A DNA stretch of 64,000 nucleotides from contig NZ_JBEPTL010000013.1 in assembly GCF_040549465.1 (NCBI RefSeq), positions 42,796 through 106,795 of the forward strand, read 5' to 3'. The stretch comes from Lacisediminihabitans sp040549465. Its GTDB lineage: Bacteria > Actinomycetota > Actinomycetes > Actinomycetales > Microbacteriaceae. A program made the position numbers and the translations under genes. Below, piece after piece: positions 60,909 to 64,000 of the stretch. Every line of letters begins with the position of its first letter. Position 1 is the first letter of the stretch. The notes beneath the pieces are model-generated. The model ran no database searches, was not told where the DNA came from, and saw nothing but the letters and a program-made list of their open reading frames with translations.

Positions 60909-61706
60909 CTATTGCGGCGTGTAAAGCATGATCCAGTGATCGTTCTCGGGGTCATGCAGCATTTCGCTTTCAAAGTTCAGCCAGCCACGGGTCGGATGGT
61001 GGAGGCTTTTCGTCGCAGATCGCCAAGTACCAACTTCCGCATCCTCCCAGCGAGCGCGGAATCCTTCGCTAATCGCGGAGAGTTCTTGAAAGACAGCCTG
61101 CAAGTAGTCATCGTTTGGGTATCGAGTCAGCGCCGTCCGCAATTCCGACGTCGCCACCCGCGCGAGTTGCTCCGCGCCGTCGGCGCCGACAATCTGGTGC
61201 AGCGCGGTTGAGGTGAAGCATTGATAGACGATGTTCCGCCCGAACGGACCATCGCTGATCAACGGGCTAAGCATCTCTAACGCCGCAACGTTGGCCGCGA
61301 GCAAATCCAATCGTCCGTCATGAACGGTGACGGGCATGATGCTGTCGAGACCGTCCAGCAGCTGCAGTATGCCGGGCCGAATCGCGGTCGAGGGCGCTTG
61401 AGGTTCCGGGGGCAACTCGCCCGCGAGTCGAAATAGGTGATCGCGCTCGGCAGATGAAAGCCCGAACGCTCGACCGAGCGCGTAGAGGACTTCGCGCGAA
61501 GGACGCGGTGCCCGGCTTTGCTCCAGTCGGGTGTAGTACTCAACAGAAATACCGGCGACCTCAGACAGCTCCTGACGCCGCAGTCCGGGGACGCGCCTCA
61601 CTGACGTTCGCTCGTTGCCCGACCGGGTTGGCGGGGTCATCAGCGCTCGGCGATGACGCAGAAACTCGCCGAGCTCAGGTCGACCGATTTCTTCCATAAC
61701 AGCCAT
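60909..61706 (-). CDS. XRE family regulator with MmyB-like ligand domain
   Basis: 265 residues from ATG 61706, about nine bases after a GGAGGGGC stretch; the open frame back to 61835 enters the divergent promoter. HTH: GEFLRHRRALM, then VPGLRRQELSEVAGISVEYYTRLEQSRAPRPSREVLYALGRAFGL. The C-terminal MmyB/MltR-type PAS-like domain has HDGRLDLLAANVAALEML and ends EMLHDPENDHWIMLYTP. It is divergent from an SDR gene, a very common pairing in actinobacteria, with copy 2 of the 33-bp motif between. Confidence 0.9.
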   Translation of the reverse strand: MAVMEEIGRPELGEFLRHRRALMTPPTRSGNERTSVRRVPGLRRQELSEVAGISVEYYTRLEQSRAPRPSREVLYALGRAFGLSSAERDHLFRLAGELPPEPQAPSTAIRPGILQLLDGLDSIMPVTVHDGRLDLLAANVAALEMLSPLISDGPFGRNIVYQCFTSTALHQIVGADGAEQLARVATSELRTALTRYPNDDYLQAVFQELSAISEGFRARWEDAEVGTWRSATKSLHHPTRGWLNFESEMLHDPENDHWIMLYTPQ

Positions 61707-61741
61707 TCTGCCTGCCCCTCCCCGGAGGACTCGCCTGCATG

Positions 61742-61774
61742 GCCCCACCAATACCAGTTTCGACCGGGCGTTCC
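61742..61774. promoter_or_regulatory. 33-bp motif, copy 2 (regulator/SDR spacer)
   Basis: Core AATACCAGTTTCGAC, flanked by GCCCCACC and CGGGCGTTCC. It ends 90 bases before the SDR ATG at 61865 and begins 36 bases from the regulator start. Confidence 0.6.
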
Positions 61775-61864
61775 TCGTACCGATTCCGTCCTTCAGACTG
61801 GAGACATCCCCAACCGCGGTGATCGGTTTCATCACGGTTTAGCGACTAATTCAAAGGAATAAGC

Positions 61865-62617
61865 ATGTCTCTCGACCGTATCGCCCTCGTCACCGGCGCC
61901 AACAAAGGTGTCGGCAAACAGGTCGCCAAGGAACTCCTCGCCAACGGACTCCAGGTAATCGTCGGATCCCGTGACCTCGACCGAGGTGAGGCCGCCGCAG
62001 CCGAACTCGGCGAAGGAGCCACCGCTCTCCAGCTCGATGTGACCGACCCGGTGTCGATCGCCGCCGCGGCGCAATGGATCCGTGACGAATTCGGCCGCCT
62101 CGACCTACTGGTAAACAACTCCGGTATCTCGCACACAAGCGCAGACTTCGACATGGAGCAGTACAGGCTCATGTCGCAGCCGAGCACTGCGCCGATCGAC
62201 GAGATGCGCGCTGTGTGGGAAGTCAATGTCTTCGGCGCCCTTGCGGTCTATCAGGCCATGCTCCCCTTGCTGCACGAATCCGCTGATGCTCGCATCGTGA
62301 ACGTCACGAGCGGCCTGGCCTCCCTAACGTCGCTCGCCGATCCCGAATACCCGTACCGGGCGACCTACGGCCCGATCTATCCCGCATCTAAGACCGCCCT
62401 GAACGCCGTGACGAGGTCGATGATGATCGAACTCGAGGGCACCGGCATTAAGGTCAACCTCGTCTCACCTGGCTTCACAAGCACGGCGCTCAATAACTTC
62501 GCAGGAACCGAGTCGATCGAGGAGGGTTCCCGTGAGGTGGTGCGGGTGGCACTCCTCGGGCCCGACGGCGCCAATGGCACATTCACGCTGTGGCCCGGCG
62601 AGGACATCCCGTGGTAG
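61865..62617 (+). CDS. SDR family oxidoreductase
   Basis: 250 residues. TGANKGVGKQVAKELL cofactor motif, LQLDVTDPVS, LVNNSGIS, a conserved Ser in VNVTSGLASLTS and catalytic YPASK (YxxxK); C-terminal GPDGANGTFTLWPGEDIPW. Related to carbonyl-reductase-like SDRs. AAAGGAATAAGC precedes ATG 61865. Intact, unlike the SDR at 58.6 kb. Likely regulated by the divergent MmyB-type protein. Substrate unknown. Confidence 0.92.
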   Translation: MSLDRIALVTGANKGVGKQVAKELLANGLQVIVGSRDLDRGEAAAAELGEGATALQLDVTDPVSIAAAAQWIRDEFGRLDLLVNNSGISHTSADFDMEQYRLMSQPSTAPIDEMRAVWEVNVFGALAVYQAMLPLLHESADARIVNVTSGLASLTSLADPEYPYRATYGPIYPASKTALNAVTRSMMIELEGTGIKVNLVSPGFTSTALNNFAGTESIEEGSREVVRVALLGPDGANGTFTLWPGEDIPW

Positions 62618-62889
62618 GGACCCAATCGCTTGCCACCCACGCATCACACCGAACCACGAACGACAAATACGCTGGCCTCCGGTGCCCGGTCGAGCATCCC
62701 GACACCGGAAGCCCTACTCCGCGAAATCGCGCCGTCATGAACCGGTAGGGGACGGTGAGCGGGTGCGAAATTCGATCCTTTCGAAGTGGCCAATTGTCGG
62801 GATTCACAGCTTCAGACGGGTGCCCGCTTGGGGGCCGCTTGCGGGATCGTTCGTGACCTCTGGCTCGGCCGACGAGCAGCGTTCCAGTT

Positions 62890-63471
62890 ATGAATGAATT
62901 CCTGATCGGATACGCACGCGTGTCCACGAATGAGCAAGATCTCACCGCCCAATAAAACGCCCTGGAAGCTCTCGGCGTTAGATCGAACCTGATCTACACC
63001 GACCACGGACTTACCGGCACCAATCGAGTACGCCCGGGTCTTCGCGAGGCCCTGGCTGCCTGGCGGAACGGCGACACTCTCGTGGTTGCCAAACTGGACC
63101 GGCTTGCCCGCTCGCTTCGGGATGCGAAAGACATCATCGATGAACTCACCGTCAAGGGCGTCAAACTCAGCATCGGCGGATCCGTGCATGATCCGACCGA
63201 CCCGGTGGGGAGACTGTTGTTCAACGTCCTCGCGATGGTGGCCGAGTTCGAATCCGACTTGATTCGCGCCCGAACGCGAGAAGGGATGCACGTGGCCAAA
63301 GCGAAGGGCCACCTGCGCGGCAAACAACCGAAGCTGTCGACAGCCCGGCAACGTCACCTCATGGACGTGCACCGCGCAAGGACGCATTCCACGAGCGAGC
63401 TCGCTGAGCTGTTCAACGTCGCCCGCTCCACCGTGTACCGCACCGTTCAACGACAATCCGTCGACCACTGA
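62890..63471 (+). pseudogene. Serine recombinase (resolvase/invertase) with an in-frame stop
   Basis: 193 codons. Starts ATG 62890, EFLIGYARVSTNEQDLTAQ with nucleophile Ser12, then TAA at 62953-62955 (codon 22), where a CAA to TAA change is the simplest origin. It continues NALEALGVRSNLIYTDHGLTGTNRVRPGL, VVAKLDRLARSLRDAKDIIDEL, and the C-terminal HTH STSELAELFNVARSTVYRTVQR. Without readthrough or suppression it is dead, since re-initiation would lose the nucleophile. No transposase lies nearby. Probably from a Tn or phage remnant. Confidence 0.85.
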
Positions 63472-63529
63472 AAGACACATTCACCGGCTCTCGTCGCAGA
63501 CCTCTGGGAGGATCTCTACGAGCCCTGCA

Positions 63530-63559
63530 ACGAGAACCCCTGCGACGAGAACCCCTGCG
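63530..63559. repeat. 15-base direct repeat after the recombinase
   Basis: ACGAGAACCCCTGCG occurs twice head to tail (63530-63544, 63545-63559). A partial third copy (ACGAGCCCTGCA) precedes it. Confidence 0.8.
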
Positions 63560-63666
63560 TTTCAAAAAATTGTCGTTCCCTGCGAGCTAACCGAACCTTC
63601 GCGGGATTTTGGTCAGCACCGGATCAGCTCGCCGAGGGGAACCTGGCCGACACCACGACGTTTTGA

Positions 63667-63906
63667 TCAAAGCAGAAGGTCGAGATATTGCGGACGTGCC
63701 TTCATGGCATGAATGAGAAGCTCGTTACCGCTGTCGAATCGAAGGACGACAAGTTCGAGAAGGCGACCGTCAGGGTCGAAGCCGAGCCTGAACTGCCGTG
63801 CTGGATTGTCGTCATCTATATCCGCTTCAAACATGCTGTGTTCGGCAGCATGAACGCCGGCTTCTGCGCTGACGCCGTGCTTCAATGCGGACGGATGCGC
63901 TCGCAC
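63667..63906 (-). CDS. Small toxin-like protein (actinobacterial BrnT/DUF4258-like)
   Basis: 79 residues from GTG 63906. RAHPSALKHGVSAEAGVHAAEHSMFEADIDDDNPARQFRLGFDPDGRLLELVVLRFDSGNELLIHAMKARPQYLDLL follows the pattern of small actinobacterial proteins often annotated as toxins beside ribbon-helix-helix antitoxins. No antitoxin frame is visible downstream to 63480; upstream (beyond 63906) only 94 bases are in view. RNase activity is inferred from fold relatives. It could also be an orphan. Confidence 0.6.
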   Translation of the reverse strand: MRAHPSALKHGVSAEAGVHAAEHSMFEADIDDDNPARQFRLGFDPDGRLLELVVLRFDSGNELLIHAMKARPQYLDLLL

Positions 63907-64000
63907 TAGATGAGTGAGTCCTATTAGGCGGATGCCGCGTGGGCGCTGTTAATCGGAGGCGGAGGGTGTTAAACCCAGCGTGTGAAAACAGACCTCAACA

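Overview
The window is GC-rich DNA from an actinobacterium, most likely a member of the Microbacteriaceae. The pointers are very high GC with strong codon bias, a DUF222/HNH endonuclease gene, a DUF6421 gene, and a dnaK-grpE-dnaJ-hspR heat-shock operon with HAIR operators. Genes sit close together with many 1-8 base overlaps. I see no rRNA, tRNA or CRISPR array. The genus is inferred, not proven.

Layout. 1-4.2 kb (minus strand): a partial SDR, an AroQ-type chorismate mutase, Ohr, a GNAT, an SGNH-fold protein without catalytic residues, and purA. 4.4-7.7 kb: a palindrome-controlled TetR gene, a degenerate ABC ATPase-like gene and a YhgE/Pip membrane protein. 7.8-17.1 kb: housekeeping and membrane genes (SpoU methyltransferase, aldo/keto reductase, DUF222-HNH, AEC transporter, HAD phosphatase, MFS, septum-formation-domain protein, pyrE, exonuclease III). 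17.1-20.4 kb: a GntR regulator, an alpha/beta-hydrolase-fold protein whose nucleophile is alanine, and DUF6421. 20.4-27.8 kb: a minus-strand glycan locus (LacI regulator, lipoprotein SBP, two ABC permeases, GH130 enzyme, large secreted protein). 28.0-32.1 kb: a histidine kinase/response regulator pair followed by a NatAB-like ABC exporter. 32.2-37.7 kb: threonine aldolase, an OafA-type acyltransferase, and ClpB without its N-domain. 37.9-43.6 kb: a second LacI/ABC sugar locus that also carries an ADP-ribosylglycohydrolase-family gene. 43.9-54.7 kb: an RsmC/RlmG-like methyltransferase, two regulator/DHA2-exporter pairs, and the heat-shock operon between them.

54.7 kb to the end is an accessory region with low coding density. 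It holds an IS3-type transposase remnant, an orphan lipoprotein, a MarR/hydrolase pair with a clear palindromic operator, three consecutive broken redox genes (two with single-base frameshifts, one 5'-truncated), a more AT-rich DUF6176-like/NTF2-like pair, an MmyB-type regulator with a divergent SDR, a serine recombinase with an internal stop, and a small toxin-like gene.

How the parts work together. The HspR circuit can be read directly: two perfect HAIR sites at dnaK, one imperfect site at clpB, and hspR inside the dnaK operon. Two LacI proteins appear to control one sugar-uptake locus each, through different candidate operators. A conserved 33-bp motif lies about 90-100 bases before both the DUF6176/NTF2 pair and the divergent SDR, which suggests that the MmyB-type regulator controls both. 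Two structural themes recur. Five genes have short tandem repeats that span their stop codons, and several intergenic regions hold long inverted repeats. Three enzyme-fold proteins have lost catalytic residues while remaining intact reading frames.
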